Of a DNA stretch of 57,169 nt, positions 36,564 to 47,149 are shown one piece after another. The notes under the pieces are model-generated. The model was not told the DNA's origin, made no database searches, and saw only the letters and a list, made by a program, of their open reading frames with translations. The DNA comes from Clostridia bacterium (lineage in GTDB: Bacteria > Bacillota > Clostridia > TANB77 > CAG-508). The stretch spans positions 1 through 57,169 of the forward strand of contig JAAWAM010000031.1 in the NCBI GenBank assembly GCA_022792135.1, given 5' to 3'. The translations under genes and the position numbers were made by a program. Within the stretch, counting starts at the first letter, position 1. Each line of letters begins with the position of its first letter.

Positions 36564-37952
36564 CTACTTTTTCTTAATTTCGGTACCTTCTTTGGTATCT
36601 TTTATGTCATATCCTTTTTGTTGAATCACGTCTCTTAGTTCATCTGATTTTGCCCAATCTTTATTCTTTCTTGCTTGCTTTCTTTCTTCTACTAAATCTA
36701 GAATTTCTTGTGGTATTTCCTCTTTGTCTTGCTTGGTTTCTTTTTCTATTTCTAATCCTAATACACTGTCAAATTTTAATAATAATTTTGCTAACATAGG
36801 AGATTTTTTTTCGTTTCTAACCACTTCCCAAACCACTCCCATGGCTAATGGCATATTTAAGTCATCATTGATTGCTTGATGAAATCTTTCTTCATATTCA
36901 TTTACCATGGTATCTGCTATTTCATCTTTTCCTTCTAAATGAGCTTGATAACCATTTTTTAATCTTTCTAAAGATTTAGCAGCTGCTTGTATTCCTTCCC
37001 ATGTGAAGTTTAGTTTGTTTTTATAATGACAAGAATAACTAAATAGTTTGTATACCAATGGATGATATCCTTTTTCTATCAAGTCTTGGATTCGATATAC
37101 ATTTCCTAAGCTTTTTGACATTTTTCCGCCATTGATTAATAAATATTCTCCATGCATCCAGTAATTAGCAGGTATTTTTCCACAAACACCTTTGCTTTGT
37201 GCAATTTCGTTTTCGTGATGTGTTGGTACTAAATCGATTCCTCCTGTATGAATATCAAATTGTTCTCCTAAATATTTTCTTCCCATAGCAGAACATTCAA
37301 TATGCCATCCTGGATAACTTGGTCCCCACGGACTATCCCATTTCATTAAGTGATTTTCGGGTGCTTTTATCCATACGGCAAAATCATATGGATTTCTCTT
37401 TTCTGGGTCTACTTCTATTCTCGCTCCTGCTTTTTGTTCTTCTAAATTCAAATTGGATAAAACGGGATATTGTTCTAGTTTAGAAATATCAAAATATATG
37501 GCAGTTGAAGTTTCATAGGCATACCCCTTTTCTACTAATTCTTCTACATAGGCTAACATTTCCTTAATATGTTCTGTCGCTTTACAAACAACTTCTGGTG
37601 TTTGTATGTTTAAGGATGTTAAATCTTCAAAGAACAATTGGGTATAATGGTTAGCAATTTCTAATGGTGTTTTGTGTTCTTCTCTTGCTGATTTTAACAT
37701 TTTGTCTTCTCCTTCATCACCATCTGATACCAAATGTCCTACATCGGTAATATTCATCACATGCTTGATTTGGTATCCATTATAAGCTAATACTCTTCTT
37801 AGAACATCTTGAAATATATTGGTTCTCATATTTCCAATTGTAGCATCTTTGTATACAGTTGGTCCACAAGAATAGATTTTTACTTCTTCTTCCTCAATTG
37901 GTTGAAATTCTTCTTTTTTCCTGGTTAAGGTATTATAAAAAAATAACTTCAT
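36564..37952 (-). CDS. cysS: Cysteinyl-tRNA synthetase with altered HIGH motif
   Basis: 462 residues. CGPTVYKDATIGNMRT near 28-43 is the first catalytic block; the usual HIGN/HIGH begins with Thr here. Zinc-site residues (Cys28, ECSAMGRKYLG and HENE blocks) and KMSKSLGN near 276 are present, and the C-terminal helical domain ends in a normal way. The rest of the enzyme looks intact, so I call it functional. It follows galE by 12 nt in the minus-strand order. Confidence 0.94.
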   Translation of the reverse strand: MKLFFYNTLTRKKEEFQPIEEEEVKIYSCGPTVYKDATIGNMRTNIFQDVLRRVLAYNGYQIKHVMNITDVGHLVSDGDEGEDKMLKSAREEHKTPLEIANHYTQLFFEDLTSLNIQTPEVVCKATEHIKEMLAYVEELVEKGYAYETSTAIYFDISKLEQYPVLSNLNLEEQKAGARIEVDPEKRNPYDFAVWIKAPENHLMKWDSPWGPSYPGWHIECSAMGRKYLGEQFDIHTGGIDLVPTHHENEIAQSKGVCGKIPANYWMHGEYLLINGGKMSKSLGNVYRIQDLIEKGYHPLVYKLFSYSCHYKNKLNFTWEGIQAAAKSLERLKNGYQAHLEGKDEIADTMVNEYEERFHQAINDDLNMPLAMGVVWEVVRNEKKSPMLAKLLLKFDSVLGLEIEKETKQDKEEIPQEILDLVEERKQARKNKDWAKSDELRDVIQQKGYDIKDTKEGTEIKKK

Positions 37953-38026
37953 AAATTTTCCTTTCCTCTTACTTAAATTATCAAAGGGGCTGAATTTGCC
38001 TTTTGCCTTCTCCCCCTTGCTTATTT

Positions 38027-40606
38027 TTATGTGCCTGATGAGTTTGTATTTTCTGTATTATTGTTTTCTGTTTCACCACTCGTATTATCACTACCGCTTC
38101 CTGTATTGGTATTATTTTCTGCTGTATTTGTGTTTTCACTTGAATTTGTTTTGTTACTATTTGTATTGGATGTATTATTTTTTGGTAGTTCTGGTTCTTT
38201 TGGTGGCTCTTCTGGTTTTTTATGAATGTTACACATTTCTTCTACTTTCGTTCCTGAGGAGTTCTTTCCATTTAATGGTGTCCACAATTTTAATTGTTCT
38301 TTTGGTGCCACTACTCCATAGGCATTATTTTTTGTATTTGGACAATACTCATTTGCTATTTTTCCAGATTCTGTACATATTTTTTGTGTTCCGTGTCCTG
38401 GGCATTTTTGTGGTAAGTTGTTCGAACTAAAGATTTCTTTGTAAGTCTCGGTACATCCTGTCGTAGCTAAACATCCTGTCGTTCGGCATACGGTTTGTTC
38501 TACGATTCCACTTGGTTTTGAAAATCCTGCTTTTGCTAAGTTTTTATGAATATCTGTCATAACAGCATCCCATATTTGTCCTGCTGGATTCTGCCCAAAT
38601 CCTCTTACTTCTTCATTTTCGTCAAATCCGAACCAAGTTGCTGCTGCATAATATGGTGTAAATCCACAAAGCCATCTATCAACACTATTGTCTGTAGTTC
38701 CTGTTTTAGCAGCTACATCCATTCCAGAAATGGCACAATAAGTTGCAGTTCCTCCACTTTTTACTGGCTCTTGTGCAATGGATTTTGTTAAATAAGCAGT
38801 TTGCTCAGAAAATACTCTGGTTTGTTCTTGTTTTGGTTCTAAAACAGTATTTCCATTTGAATCCACTACTTTTGTATAGAAAGTTGGTGTAATATAAACG
38901 CCGTCATTTGCTATCGTTCCATAGGCTGCGGCCATTTCTAATGGACTTGCTCCATGTGTCATTCCACCAATGGCTAGTGCTAATACTTCATCCTCTTTTT
39001 CGTCTAAAGATGATAATCCCATCTTTTTCAAATATCCTAACGATTTTTTCGGTGTTAATTCTTTCATAATTTTGATGGCTGGTACATTTCTAGATAAAGC
39101 AATAAATTCTCTTATGTTCATATTGCCCTCTTTGTATTTTCCTCCATCATTTTTTGGTTTATAATTTCCGCCAAAATCTGTTTGGGTATCCATATAAACA
39201 GTTGCTGGTGTGATTACTTTTTCTTCTAATCCTGGGGCTACATCAGCAATTACTTTAATAGAAGAACCAGTTTGCTTTTTCATTTGTGTTGCTCGATTCC
39301 ATCCTGCTCCTTCTTTGCTTCCTAAACCTCCTGCAACGGCTACCACATTTCCTGTTTTATAGTCCACAATTGCCATTCCTGATTGGGTATGTTCATTCAC
39401 TAGTTGACCGTTTTTTTTGTCAACTCCTTTTTTGATGTATTTATCTTTTTGATATTCTTGTTCTAATCTTGTTTGTATTTCAGAATTTGCTGTTGAATAA
39501 ATTGTTAATCCACTACTATAGACATAATTTTCTGCTAATTGTCTTGAAATATCCTTTTCTTCCATGACTTGGTGAATGACTTGGTCAATGGCTGCATCGG
39601 TATGATAAGAGTATGTAGTTCCTGTTGCTATTGTTGCTTTTTCAAATTTTAGTCCTTCTTCTGCCTGCTTAACTGCCTGATTATATTCTTCTTCGTTGGT
39701 AATATAACCTAATTCTTTCATCTTAGCTAAAACCGTCAAAATTTTAGATTTAATTCTTTCGTTTCTTTTTTCCTCTGTATCACTATCAGATGATAATTTA
39801 TAAGGATTATAGTAATTTGGCGAACTATTAATTCCTGCTAAAAAGGCACATTCTGCTAAATTTAAATCTTTTGCACTCTTGTTGAAATAATATTCTGCTC
39901 CTAATTCTACTCCATGTAGGTTTCCTTCTCCTCCTACATATAAAATATTTAAGTATAACTCTAAGATTTGCTCTTTGGATATCATTCTTTCTACTTGATA
40001 GGCTTTTGCCCATTCTTTTACTTTTCTAAAAATTCCAGCTAATCCTGAAGATTCGTCATCTTTGGTGATGTTTTTTACTAACTGTTGGGTAATGGTACTA
40101 CCTCCATAAGAACTGTTTCCCATTACTGTTTTTAAAATCGCTCCACCTGTTCTTTTAAAGTCTACTCCATTATGTTTATAAAATCTTTCGTCTTCGATTG
40201 CTACATAGGCTTTTGGTAAATAGTCTGCCATATCTTCTAAGGTGATTACTTTTCTTTTTTCATCTCCGCTTAGGTTTGCAATCACTGCTCCATTGCTATC
40301 TACAACCACAGAATTGGAGGCTCCAATTTTTAATTCTTCTTTGGTGATTTCAAATTCATCACCAAATAGCCCAAAAAACATTCCTGCTACCACTCCTGCT
40401 CCTATAACACATAGTAACAAAAATAGTACTAACATTATTTTGAATGCCATTTTTAGTTTTGGATGTTGCTTTTTTTTCTTTCCTTTTTTTGCGTTTTTTA
40501 CTTCTGGCTTTTTCGTTGGTCTCTTTTTTCCTTTTTGAATTTTATATGGCTTGGTTTTCTCGCTATGACTACTTCTATTTCTACTTTTTTCATGATTTCC
40601 TGACAT
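38027..40606 (-). CDS. Class A penicillin-binding protein (PBP1A-type)
   Basis: About 859 residues from the ATG after AAGGAGGGAATAAA. A basic cytoplasmic head, one membrane anchor (about 55-80), glycosyltransferase 51 domain (EDERFYKHNGVDFKR, GGSTITQQLVKN) and transpeptidase domain with SSIK, SRN and KTGTT motifs. A cysteine-rich segment (about 730-800) precedes a Pro-Glu then Asn/Thr/Ser-rich tail of about 60 residues. It polymerises and cross-links peptidoglycan. The tail probably extends into the wall. Confidence 0.94.
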   Translation of the reverse strand: MSGNHEKSRNRSSHSEKTKPYKIQKGKKRPTKKPEVKNAKKGKKKKQHPKLKMAFKIMLVLFLLLCVIGAGVVAGMFFGLFGDEFEITKEELKIGASNSVVVDSNGAVIANLSGDEKRKVITLEDMADYLPKAYVAIEDERFYKHNGVDFKRTGGAILKTVMGNSSYGGSTITQQLVKNITKDDESSGLAGIFRKVKEWAKAYQVERMISKEQILELYLNILYVGGEGNLHGVELGAEYYFNKSAKDLNLAECAFLAGINSSPNYYNPYKLSSDSDTEEKRNERIKSKILTVLAKMKELGYITNEEEYNQAVKQAEEGLKFEKATIATGTTYSYHTDAAIDQVIHQVMEEKDISRQLAENYVYSSGLTIYSTANSEIQTRLEQEYQKDKYIKKGVDKKNGQLVNEHTQSGMAIVDYKTGNVVAVAGGLGSKEGAGWNRATQMKKQTGSSIKVIADVAPGLEEKVITPATVYMDTQTDFGGNYKPKNDGGKYKEGNMNIREFIALSRNVPAIKIMKELTPKKSLGYLKKMGLSSLDEKEDEVLALAIGGMTHGASPLEMAAAYGTIANDGVYITPTFYTKVVDSNGNTVLEPKQEQTRVFSEQTAYLTKSIAQEPVKSGGTATYCAISGMDVAAKTGTTDNSVDRWLCGFTPYYAAATWFGFDENEEVRGFGQNPAGQIWDAVMTDIHKNLAKAGFSKPSGIVEQTVCRTTGCLATTGCTETYKEIFSSNNLPQKCPGHGTQKICTESGKIANEYCPNTKNNAYGVVAPKEQLKLWTPLNGKNSSGTKVEEMCNIHKKPEEPPKEPELPKNNTSNTNSNKTNSSENTNTAENNTNTGSGSDNTSGETENNNTENTNSSGT

Positions 40607-40711
40607 TTTATTCCCTCCTTGCCAACAATAAATTGAAAGCAATTACATTATATTATATTTTGTAAAAAAAGGAAAGCTTTTCTATAAAATTTTAAGATTC
40701 GTCTCTTATCC

Positions 40712-41557
40712 TTACCATTCTAACTGATTTCCTTTTAAATACTTAATTCTCACTTTATCTGTTTTTATTTTTCTCTGAATCGATTCAAAAGGTTGTTTTT
40801 GATAAATTTGTGATTCATAGATATCTTTTTGATGATACAAATTATTTTTGTCAAAATCAAATTCCTCAAAGGAAGTAAAACTAATTTCATAATCATGGAT
40901 GCTCATTCCATTAAATCTTTTTTGATTGATTTTTACATTTTTTCTTAAATGAATGATAACTGCCTCTTCATAAATATTATATTGGTTGATTAATTCTGTT
41001 GGATAATCTACATTTAAAATGATATTAGATTTGGAAAGACTTTTTCTTTTATTATTACCAACTGTTATCATAATTCCTTCTTTTTCTAAAATTTGTTCCT
41101 CTATTTTCTGGAATCTTTTGATATGATTTGTTACAATATTAACTCTTTTATATTCTCTTACAATTTGTTTGATATTGGCTAATAAATTTTCTGACATCTC
41201 GTTGACTAAAATAGATATTTGAATTTCTTGTTTTTTCATTTTTTTCTTCTTAACCACATATTCTAAAACTTGTGCTGATAGTACTTCCCATAACCATTTT
41301 CCTTCTACTATATCCAATCCATAGGTATATAAATAATTTTTATAATCTTCTTGATTTTTCATTTTTTTGCTTAAAATGACTTTATGACACGTACTTTTTT
41401 GTAACATTTTCTTAGTTTTCTGTGCCAATTTTTCTGCTTTCTTTTGACTTATCTTTTCCCCTCCAATTGGTAATATAATTTTATCTTCTTTTTGTTTTAT
41501 GATATTAAATTGTTTTGACCATACATTAGGCTTGTCAGTTTCTTGAATATAATACAA
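40712..41557 (-). CDS. Conserved protein at the end of the nusA–truB operon
   Basis: 281 residues if the TTG at 41557, 8 nt after AGAGGAG, is the start; an in-frame TTG at 41608 without a ribosome site would add 17 residues. The N-terminal part (YYIQETDKPNVWSKQFNIIK) and a Lys-rich middle suggest a cytosolic protein; no enzyme motif is seen. It follows truB closely. Similar genes are found near ribosome-biogenesis genes in Clostridia, but I do not know a function. Confidence 0.6.
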   Translation of the reverse strand: MYYIQETDKPNVWSKQFNIIKQKEDKIILPIGGEKISQKKAEKLAQKTKKMLQKSTCHKVILSKKMKNQEDYKNYLYTYGLDIVEGKWLWEVLSAQVLEYVVKKKKMKKQEIQISILVNEMSENLLANIKQIVREYKRVNIVTNHIKRFQKIEEQILEKEGIMITVGNNKRKSLSKSNIILNVDYPTELINQYNIYEEAVIIHLRKNVKINQKRFNGMSIHDYEISFTSFEEFDFDKNNLYHQKDIYESQIYQKQPFESIQRKIKTDKVRIKYLKGNQLEW

Positions 41558-41614
41558 AAAAATCACTCCTCTTATTCTTTTACTTAAGTATATGAGGGTG
41601 ATTTCCAAATATTC

Positions 41615-42469
41615 TTATTCTAAAATAATATCTCTTTTCAAAAGTCCATCTTTCACTATCCCAATTCCTATAAATTGTTCCTTACTATAAATACGATAAA
41701 TTCCATCTGGTCTTTTCATGGTTAATTTCACACCATTTAGCAATGGTTGCAATCTTTGTTTTTCTAATAAAATTTTTTCTTTTTCTTCAAATAGTTCTTC
41801 CACTGTAAGATAAGAAACTTCTCCTTTTTCCAACTGTCTCATTGAAATAGCTTGCTCGATTGAAAAATTTCCGACTTTTGTTCGATTTAATTCACACATA
41901 TAACCAACTGTCCCTAACTTTTGTGCGATATCTTCGCATAAGCTTCTAATATAGGTTCCTTTTGAACAACTGACTTCAAATTGAATTTGTCTTTCTTTCT
42001 TTTCTACTTGGAGTAATCTTATATGGTAGATTTCAATTTTCCTTGGTTCTATTTTTACTATTTGCCCTTTTCTTGCATATTCATATAACTTTTTTCCTTT
42101 TACTTTGATCGCAGAATATAGGGGAGGAATTTGCTCTTGCTTTCCAATAAAACACTTGAAAACTTCTTCTATTTTTTCATTTTCTAACATAGAGTTGCTT
42201 ACTTCTTTTTCTTCGATTATTTTTCCTTCACTATCTGCGGTATCCGTTTTTTGCCCTAGTTGCAATCTGACTTGATATACTTTATCATGGTTTATCAGAT
42301 ACTTTGAACACAAAGTTCCTTTTCCAATTAGTAATGGCAACACTCCTGTTGCCATTGGATCTAAAGTTCCTGTATGTCCTACTTTTTGTTTTGTCATCTT
42401 TTTTACTTGATAAACTATATCATGTGATGTACAACCTTTATGCTTATTCATAATGATAATTCCATCCAT
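41615..42469 (-). CDS. truB: tRNA pseudouridine-55 synthase
   Basis: 284 residues from the ATG preceded by GGAGAAAGAAT; the longer frame to 42595 overlaps nrnA and is spurious. Signatures: MNKHKGCTSHDIV, the catalytic Asp in GHTGTLDPMATGVLPLLIG near 38-56 and CSKGTYIRSLCEDIA near 165. It makes pseudouridine 55 in the T loop of tRNAs. Confidence 0.95.
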   Translation of the reverse strand: MDGIIIMNKHKGCTSHDIVYQVKKMTKQKVGHTGTLDPMATGVLPLLIGKGTLCSKYLINHDKVYQVRLQLGQKTDTADSEGKIIEEKEVSNSMLENEKIEEVFKCFIGKQEQIPPLYSAIKVKGKKLYEYARKGQIVKIEPRKIEIYHIRLLQVEKKERQIQFEVSCSKGTYIRSLCEDIAQKLGTVGYMCELNRTKVGNFSIEQAISMRQLEKGEVSYLTVEELFEEKEKILLEKQRLQPLLNGVKLTMKRPDGIYRIYSKEQFIGIGIVKDGLLKRDIILE

Positions 42470-42483
42470 ATTCTTTCTCCATC

Positions 42484-43431
42484 TTAAATAACTTTTCTGA
42501 CTTCTTTTAAAATTTTTTCTTTTACTTGTTCGATGTTTCCTTGTATGAATGCTCCTGCTGCTCTTGGGTGTCCTCCACCGCCAAACATAAGACAAATATC
42601 TGAAACATTGACAGAATCTCCAGAGCGAAGTGATATTTTATAAGCTTCTTCTTCCTTTTGTCGAATAAAAATAGAAACTTCTACTCCTTCGATATCTCTT
42701 CCAATATCAACCAATCCTTCATGGTCTCCTGGCTCTGCACTTACTTCTTTTTCATCTTGTGAGGTAATATAAGTAAAAGTTACTTTTCCATCTTCTAATA
42801 ATTCCATTCTTTCCATTACTTTTTTTGTTAATAAGAAATTGGCTTTTGTTTTGGTACGTAATGTTCTTTTATAAATATCTGGAATGTTAACCCCTTTTCG
42901 AATTAGTTCAGCTGTAAATTCAAACGTTTCCGGATTGACTCCTGTATGTCTAAATCCTCCTGTGTCTGTTATAATTCCTGTCATGATACAAGTTCCAATC
43001 TCTTTTGTAAGATCCATTTGAAAATATTCAAGCATCCCTGCTAAAATCTCACAACAAGCAGGAGAAACTGGATTAACATAGTTTAAATCTCCATACATAT
43101 TATTACTTCCATGATGGTCGATTACGATTGTTTTATTGGCATTTTTGAAGTATTCATTTTTGGTTAACCTTTTCAAATCTGCACAATCTAAAGAAATTGC
43201 CAAATCATAATTTTTAACTTCTGATTCTTTCTTAATTTGCTCTGCTGATGGCAAAAATTCAAACACCCTAGCATATTCTGGAATGATAACATCTGCTTGT
43301 TTTTGTAATTTTTCTAATATTAGTTTCATCGCTAAGCTACTTCCTATCGCATCTCCATCTGGTGACTCATGAGTTAGTATTACAATCGTTTTTGCCGCTT
43401 TGATTTCTTTTAAAATTTCATCTAAAGTCAT
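42484..43431 (-). CDS. nrnA: DHH/DHHA1 bifunctional oligoribonuclease/PAP phosphatase
   Basis: 315 residues. DHH domain: THESPDGDAIGSSLAM near 20, SLDCADL near 85, VIDHHGSNNMYGD near 108-120; DHHA1: GGGGHPRAAGAFI near 285. NrnA degrades short RNAs and hydrolyses pAp. It is 2 nt downstream of rbfA in the usual Firmicutes order rbfA–nrnA–truB. Confidence 0.95.
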   Translation of the reverse strand: MTLDEILKEIKAAKTIVILTHESPDGDAIGSSLAMKLILEKLQKQADVIIPEYARVFEFLPSAEQIKKESEVKNYDLAISLDCADLKRLTKNEYFKNANKTIVIDHHGSNNMYGDLNYVNPVSPACCEILAGMLEYFQMDLTKEIGTCIMTGIITDTGGFRHTGVNPETFEFTAELIRKGVNIPDIYKRTLRTKTKANFLLTKKVMERMELLEDGKVTFTYITSQDEKEVSAEPGDHEGLVDIGRDIEGVEVSIFIRQKEEEAYKISLRSGDSVNVSDICLMFGGGGHPRAAGAFIQGNIEQVKEKILKEVRKVI

Positions 43432-43433
43432 AT

Positions 43434-43799
43434 TTATTTCCCCTCTTCTTTTTTTGGCATAATTTCTTCTAAAATACGATCAATTTTCGCCCCATATTCT
43501 AATGAATCATCCAGCTCAAATATAATTTCTGGTGTATTACGTAAGTTCACTCTTCTTGCCAATTCACTTCGAATAAATCCTGCTGATTTTTTTAACCCTG
43601 CTAGTGTTTCTTTTCTATTTTTGGCATTCAAAATACTAACAGACACTTTGGCATATTTCAAATCATTGGTAACTTTTACTTTTGTTACACTAATTAAACC
43701 TGTTACATTTGGATTTTTTAATTCATAACTAATAATTTGGCTCAGTTCTTTCTTATATTCTTCTTCAATACGTCCTAAACGACTTTGATTTTCTGGCAT
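43434..43799 (-). CDS. rbfA: Ribosome-binding factor A
   Basis: 121 residues from the ATG after AAGGAGGAAGGAAAA. KH-like fold with the family pattern LSQIISYELKNPNV and VTKVKVTNDLKYAKVSVS, and the conserved NLRNTPEIIFELDDSLEYG. RbfA matures the 30S subunit at the 16S 5' end. A strong hairpin lies between infB and this gene. Confidence 0.95.
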   Translation of the reverse strand: MPENQSRLGRIEEEYKKELSQIISYELKNPNVTGLISVTKVKVTNDLKYAKVSVSILNAKNRKETLAGLKKSAGFIRSELARRVNLRNTPEIIFELDDSLEYGAKIDRILEEIMPKKEEGK

Positions 43800-43838
43800 T
43801 TTTCCTTCCTCCTTTTCAAAATATATTCCCAAAAAGCA

Positions 43839-43879
43839 CTAAAATGTCCATTAAGATTCGTTCTAAATGGACATTTTAG
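43839..43879 (-). terminator. Hairpin between infB and rbfA
   Basis: 14-bp perfect arms (CTAAAATGTCCATT and complement) with a 13-nt loop; on the minus strand TGCTTTTTGGG follows. It starts 9 nt after the infB stop. It looks like a terminator or processing site inside the operon, so rbfA and later genes may be read at a lower level. Confidence 0.6.
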
Positions 43880-43887
43880 ATGGAACA

Positions 43888-46842
43888 TTATCTCTTAATT
43901 TCTTCCATAATATAAACTTCTATGATATCTCCCTCTTTAATGTCATTGTAGTTTTCAATCTGAATTCCACATTCAAATCCTTTTCCCACTTCTTTTACAT
44001 CATCTTTAAATCTCTTTAAGGTTGCTAAGTGACCATCGTGAATCACTACATTTTCACGAATCACTCTAACGCCTGCATTTCTTTCTACTTTTCCAGAAAG
44101 TACATAAGCTCCTGCAATCGTTCCTACATTTGAGATTCTGAATGTTTGCCTTACTTCTGCATTTCCAATTACTTTTTCTTCGTATTTTGGTTCTAACATT
44201 CCTTTCATAGCAGCTTCTACATCTTCAATGGCTTGATAAATGATAGAATATTGTTTAATTTCTACTTCATCTTTTTCTGCCATTTCTTTTGCCATAGCAT
44301 CTGGTCTTACATTAAAAGCGATGATAATTGCATTCGATACTTTAGCAAGTGTAACATCAGATTGATTAACAGCTCCTGCTGCTGCATGAATTACTTTTAC
44401 TCTTACTTCTTCATTTTCTAATTTTTCTAATGCTTGTTTTACAGCTTCTACTGAACCTTGTACATCTGCTTTTACAATTAAATTTAATACTTTTAGTTTT
44501 CCTTCTTCCATCTGGCTAAATAAATTGTCTAAAGTTACTTTGGTAGCACTATTCATTGCTTTTTCTCTGGCTTGGTGCTTTCTTCTTTCGATTAAGTGTT
44601 TTGCCATTTTTTCGTTTTTCACTTCATAGAAAGTTTCTCCTGCCTCTGGTACTTCCGTTAATCCCATAATTTCTACTGGGGTTGATGGTCCAGCTGCTTT
44701 TACACTCTTTCCTTTGTCATCTTTCATGGCTCTAATTCTACCAATGGATGAGCCTACCACAATCGTATCTCCTATATCTAAAGTTCCTCTTTGTACTAAC
44801 ATCGTAGCAATCGTTCCTTTGGCTTTATCTAATCTTGCTTCAATTACAGCTCCTTTGGCTTGTTTGTTTGGATTTGCTTTTAGTTCTAACACATCAGCTT
44901 CTAATAGTACCATTTCTAATAATTGGTCAATATTTTCACCTTTTTTAGCTGAAATTGGAACATAAATAGTATCTCCGCCCCATTCTTCTGGTACTAATTC
45001 ATAAGTCATTAACTCTTGTTTTACTTTTTCAATATTGGCATCTGGTAAATCAATTTTATTGATGGCTACAATAATTGGAATTCCAGCTGATTTAGCATGG
45101 TTAATCGCTTCTACTGTTTGTGGTTTTACGCCATCATTTGCTGCGACTACTAAAATTGCAATATCTGTAATTTGAGCTCCTCTAGCACGCATTGCTGTAA
45201 AAGCTTCGTGTCCTGGTGTATCTAAGAAAGTAATTTCCCTATCATTTACTTTTACTTTATAAGCACCAATTGCTTGTGTAATTCCTCCTGCTTCTCCTTC
45301 AATTACATTCGTTTTTCTAACAGCATCTAAAAGCGATGTTTTACCATGGTCAACGTGTCCCATAACAACAATAACAGGTGGTCTTTCTTGTAAATCTTCT
45401 TCTCTATCTTCTGAATCATCAAATAAAATATCTTCTTCTGTTACAGTTTCTTTTTTGCTTGCTGTAATTCCAAATTCTTGGGCAATTAAATAAGCTGTAT
45501 CAAAGTCAATTTCTTGGTTAATAGTTGCCATAATTCCATACCCTAACAATTTTTTGATTACATCTGCTGTTGTTTTTTTCATTTCTTGTGCTAAATCTTT
45601 TACTGTTATTGATTCTGGAATTTCGATTTTTGTTAATTGGAAGATTTTTTGTTTTGTTCTTTCTTCTTGATTTTGATTTTTTCTTCTCTTTCCTCTTCTT
45701 CCACGTTCTGTTGTTAAATCATAGTAATCAAGCATTCCTCCGTCTTGCTCATCAAACATATTGGATAAACGATTGGTTTGTTTTAGTGATTTTAATTTTC
45801 CTTCATCAAAATCAGTTCCCTGACTATTTCTTCTTGTTTTTGTTTTTTTATTTCTATTTTCATCAAATCGATTATTGTTTTTTTGTTTATCCATTCCCCT
45901 GTTATATTCTCTAACATTTTCTTTTTCGCCAGTTTCAACAGACATAATATTTTTGATATTCTTCTCAATTCCTTTTTCGTCTAAAGGTCTTCTACCATTA
46001 CCAAATCGATTATTATTGTTATAATTATTGTTTCTATTTTGATTAAATCTGTTATTATTATTGTTGTTATTGTTAAAGCGATTGTTATTTTGATTCACTC
46101 GATTATTGTTTCTATTGTTATAATTTGAATTTTGATGGTTGTAATTGTTGTTTTTATTGTTGTAATTTGAATTTTGATGATTGTAATTGTTATTTCTATT
46201 GTTTCTATTATCTCGATTCTCTCTATTGTTTCTATTTTCTCTTACTGGTCTTGTTTCTTTTTCTACTTTTTGAATTCTAGTTGTTTTGGTCACAACTGGT
46301 TTTGGAGTTTCTTGTTTTTTTGGTTCTTCTATTACTTTGTTTTCTTCTATCACTTTCTTTTCTTCTACAGCAGACACCTTCTCTTCCTCTTTTTTTGGTT
46401 CCTCTTTTTTAAGACCAAATAACTCACTTACCGTCATTGGTTTATTTGGCTTATTTCTGTATACAATGTTGTAGTCTTTATTCTGTTTTCTTTCTACAAA
46501 CCCTATATTATTTTTCTTTTCTTCTTTCTTTACGACTTCTTTCTTTTTCGCTTTTTCATTTTCCTCAGCTATGATAACTTCTCTTCTAATAATAACAGGT
46601 GCTTTTTCTTCTTTTTTTGGTTCCATTTTTTCCTTCTTTACGTTTCCTTTTCCTTGTTTTTTTGTTTCTTTTTTTACAATCTCATTTTCTATTCTTTCGG
46701 CCTCTTCCTCTTCAATACCACTTAAATGACTTTTGGCATCAATCTTTAATTTGTTTGCTACTTCTAATACTTTTTTACTGGTTAAGTTTAGCTTTTTTGC
46801 TATGTCATATATTTTTATCTTACCCAATAACTTCACCCCCAT
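43888..46842 (-). CDS. infB: Translation initiation factor IF-2
   Basis: Up to 984 residues. The start is not certain: ATG at 46842, or a TTG at 46827 that would follow GGGGGTG and give [13 protein letters not shown], the standard beginning. Two IF2-N motifs flank a long Lys/Glu then Asn-rich linker (about 175-290, with stretches such as [12 protein letters not shown] repeated). The G domain has [16 protein letters not shown] near 495, DTPGHEAF and INKID; the C-terminal domains bind fMet-tRNA. It overlaps ylxQ by 23 nt. Confidence 0.95.
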   Translation of the reverse strand: MGVKLLGKIKIYDIAKKLNLTSKKVLEVANKLKIDAKSHLSGIEEEEAERIENEIVKKETKKQGKGNVKKEKMEPKKEEKAPVIIRREVIIAEENEKAKKKEVVKKEEKKNNIGFVERKQNKDYNIVYRNKPNKPMTVSELFGLKKEEPKKEEEKVSAVEEKKVIEENKVIEEPKKQETPKPVVTKTTRIQKVEKETRPVRENRNNRENRDNRNNRNNNYNHQNSNYNNKNNNYNHQNSNYNNRNNNRVNQNNNRFNNNNNNNNRFNQNRNNNYNNNNRFGNGRRPLDEKGIEKNIKNIMSVETGEKENVREYNRGMDKQKNNNRFDENRNKKTKTRRNSQGTDFDEGKLKSLKQTNRLSNMFDEQDGGMLDYYDLTTERGRRGKRRKNQNQEERTKQKIFQLTKIEIPESITVKDLAQEMKKTTADVIKKLLGYGIMATINQEIDFDTAYLIAQEFGITASKKETVTEEDILFDDSEDREEDLQERPPVIVVMGHVDHGKTSLLDAVRKTNVIEGEAGGITQAIGAYKVKVNDREITFLDTPGHEAFTAMRARGAQITDIAILVVAANDGVKPQTVEAINHAKSAGIPIIVAINKIDLPDANIEKVKQELMTYELVPEEWGGDTIYVPISAKKGENIDQLLEMVLLEADVLELKANPNKQAKGAVIEARLDKAKGTIATMLVQRGTLDIGDTIVVGSSIGRIRAMKDDKGKSVKAAGPSTPVEIMGLTEVPEAGETFYEVKNEKMAKHLIERRKHQAREKAMNSATKVTLDNLFSQMEEGKLKVLNLIVKADVQGSVEAVKQALEKLENEEVRVKVIHAAAGAVNQSDVTLAKVSNAIIIAFNVRPDAMAKEMAEKDEVEIKQYSIIYQAIEDVEAAMKGMLEPKYEEKVIGNAEVRQTFRISNVGTIAGAYVLSGKVERNAGVRVIRENVVIHDGHLATLKRFKDDVKEVGKGFECGIQIENYNDIKEGDIIEVYIMEEIKR

Positions 46843-47149
46843 TATTTATTTTTTGAATTTGATTTGACAAATTGATATCTTCTATCCCCAATATAGCTTT
46901 ATTGCATTTTCCAATTGCTTTGCTTAATGTTTCTATTTCTCCTGCTATGATAATTGGTATATTGTATTGGTCACTTAGTTTTTTAAATTTATCTTTTGTC
47001 CTTTCAGAAGAATCTTCTGCTACTAATACTAATTTTACTTTTCTCTTTTTTATCTGTTGTTCTACACTATCTGCTCCAAAGCATACTTTCCTTGCTCTTG
47101 CCGATAAACCAACTAATCCTAATATTTTCTTATTTATCAAGAATGACAC
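46820..47149 (-). CDS. ylxQ: L7Ae-type ribosomal protein YlxQ
   Basis: 109 residues, L7Ae/L30e fold ([20 protein letters not shown] near 14-33, then [15 protein letters not shown]). An RNA-binding protein of the nusA–infB operon of Firmicutes, probably recognising kink-turn RNA. It overlaps both neighbours by about 20 nt, which indicates translational coupling. Confidence 0.9.
   Translation of the reverse strand: MSFLINKKILGLVGLSARARKVCFGADSVEQQIKKRKVKLVLVAEDSSERTKDKFKKLSDQYNIPIIIAGEIETLSKAIGKCNKAILGIEDINLSNQIQKINNGGEVIG

Noticed and set aside
42470..42595. N-terminal extension of truB (basic peptide)
   Set aside because: It overlaps the 3' end of nrnA in another frame and the ATG at 42469 has a good ribosome site.
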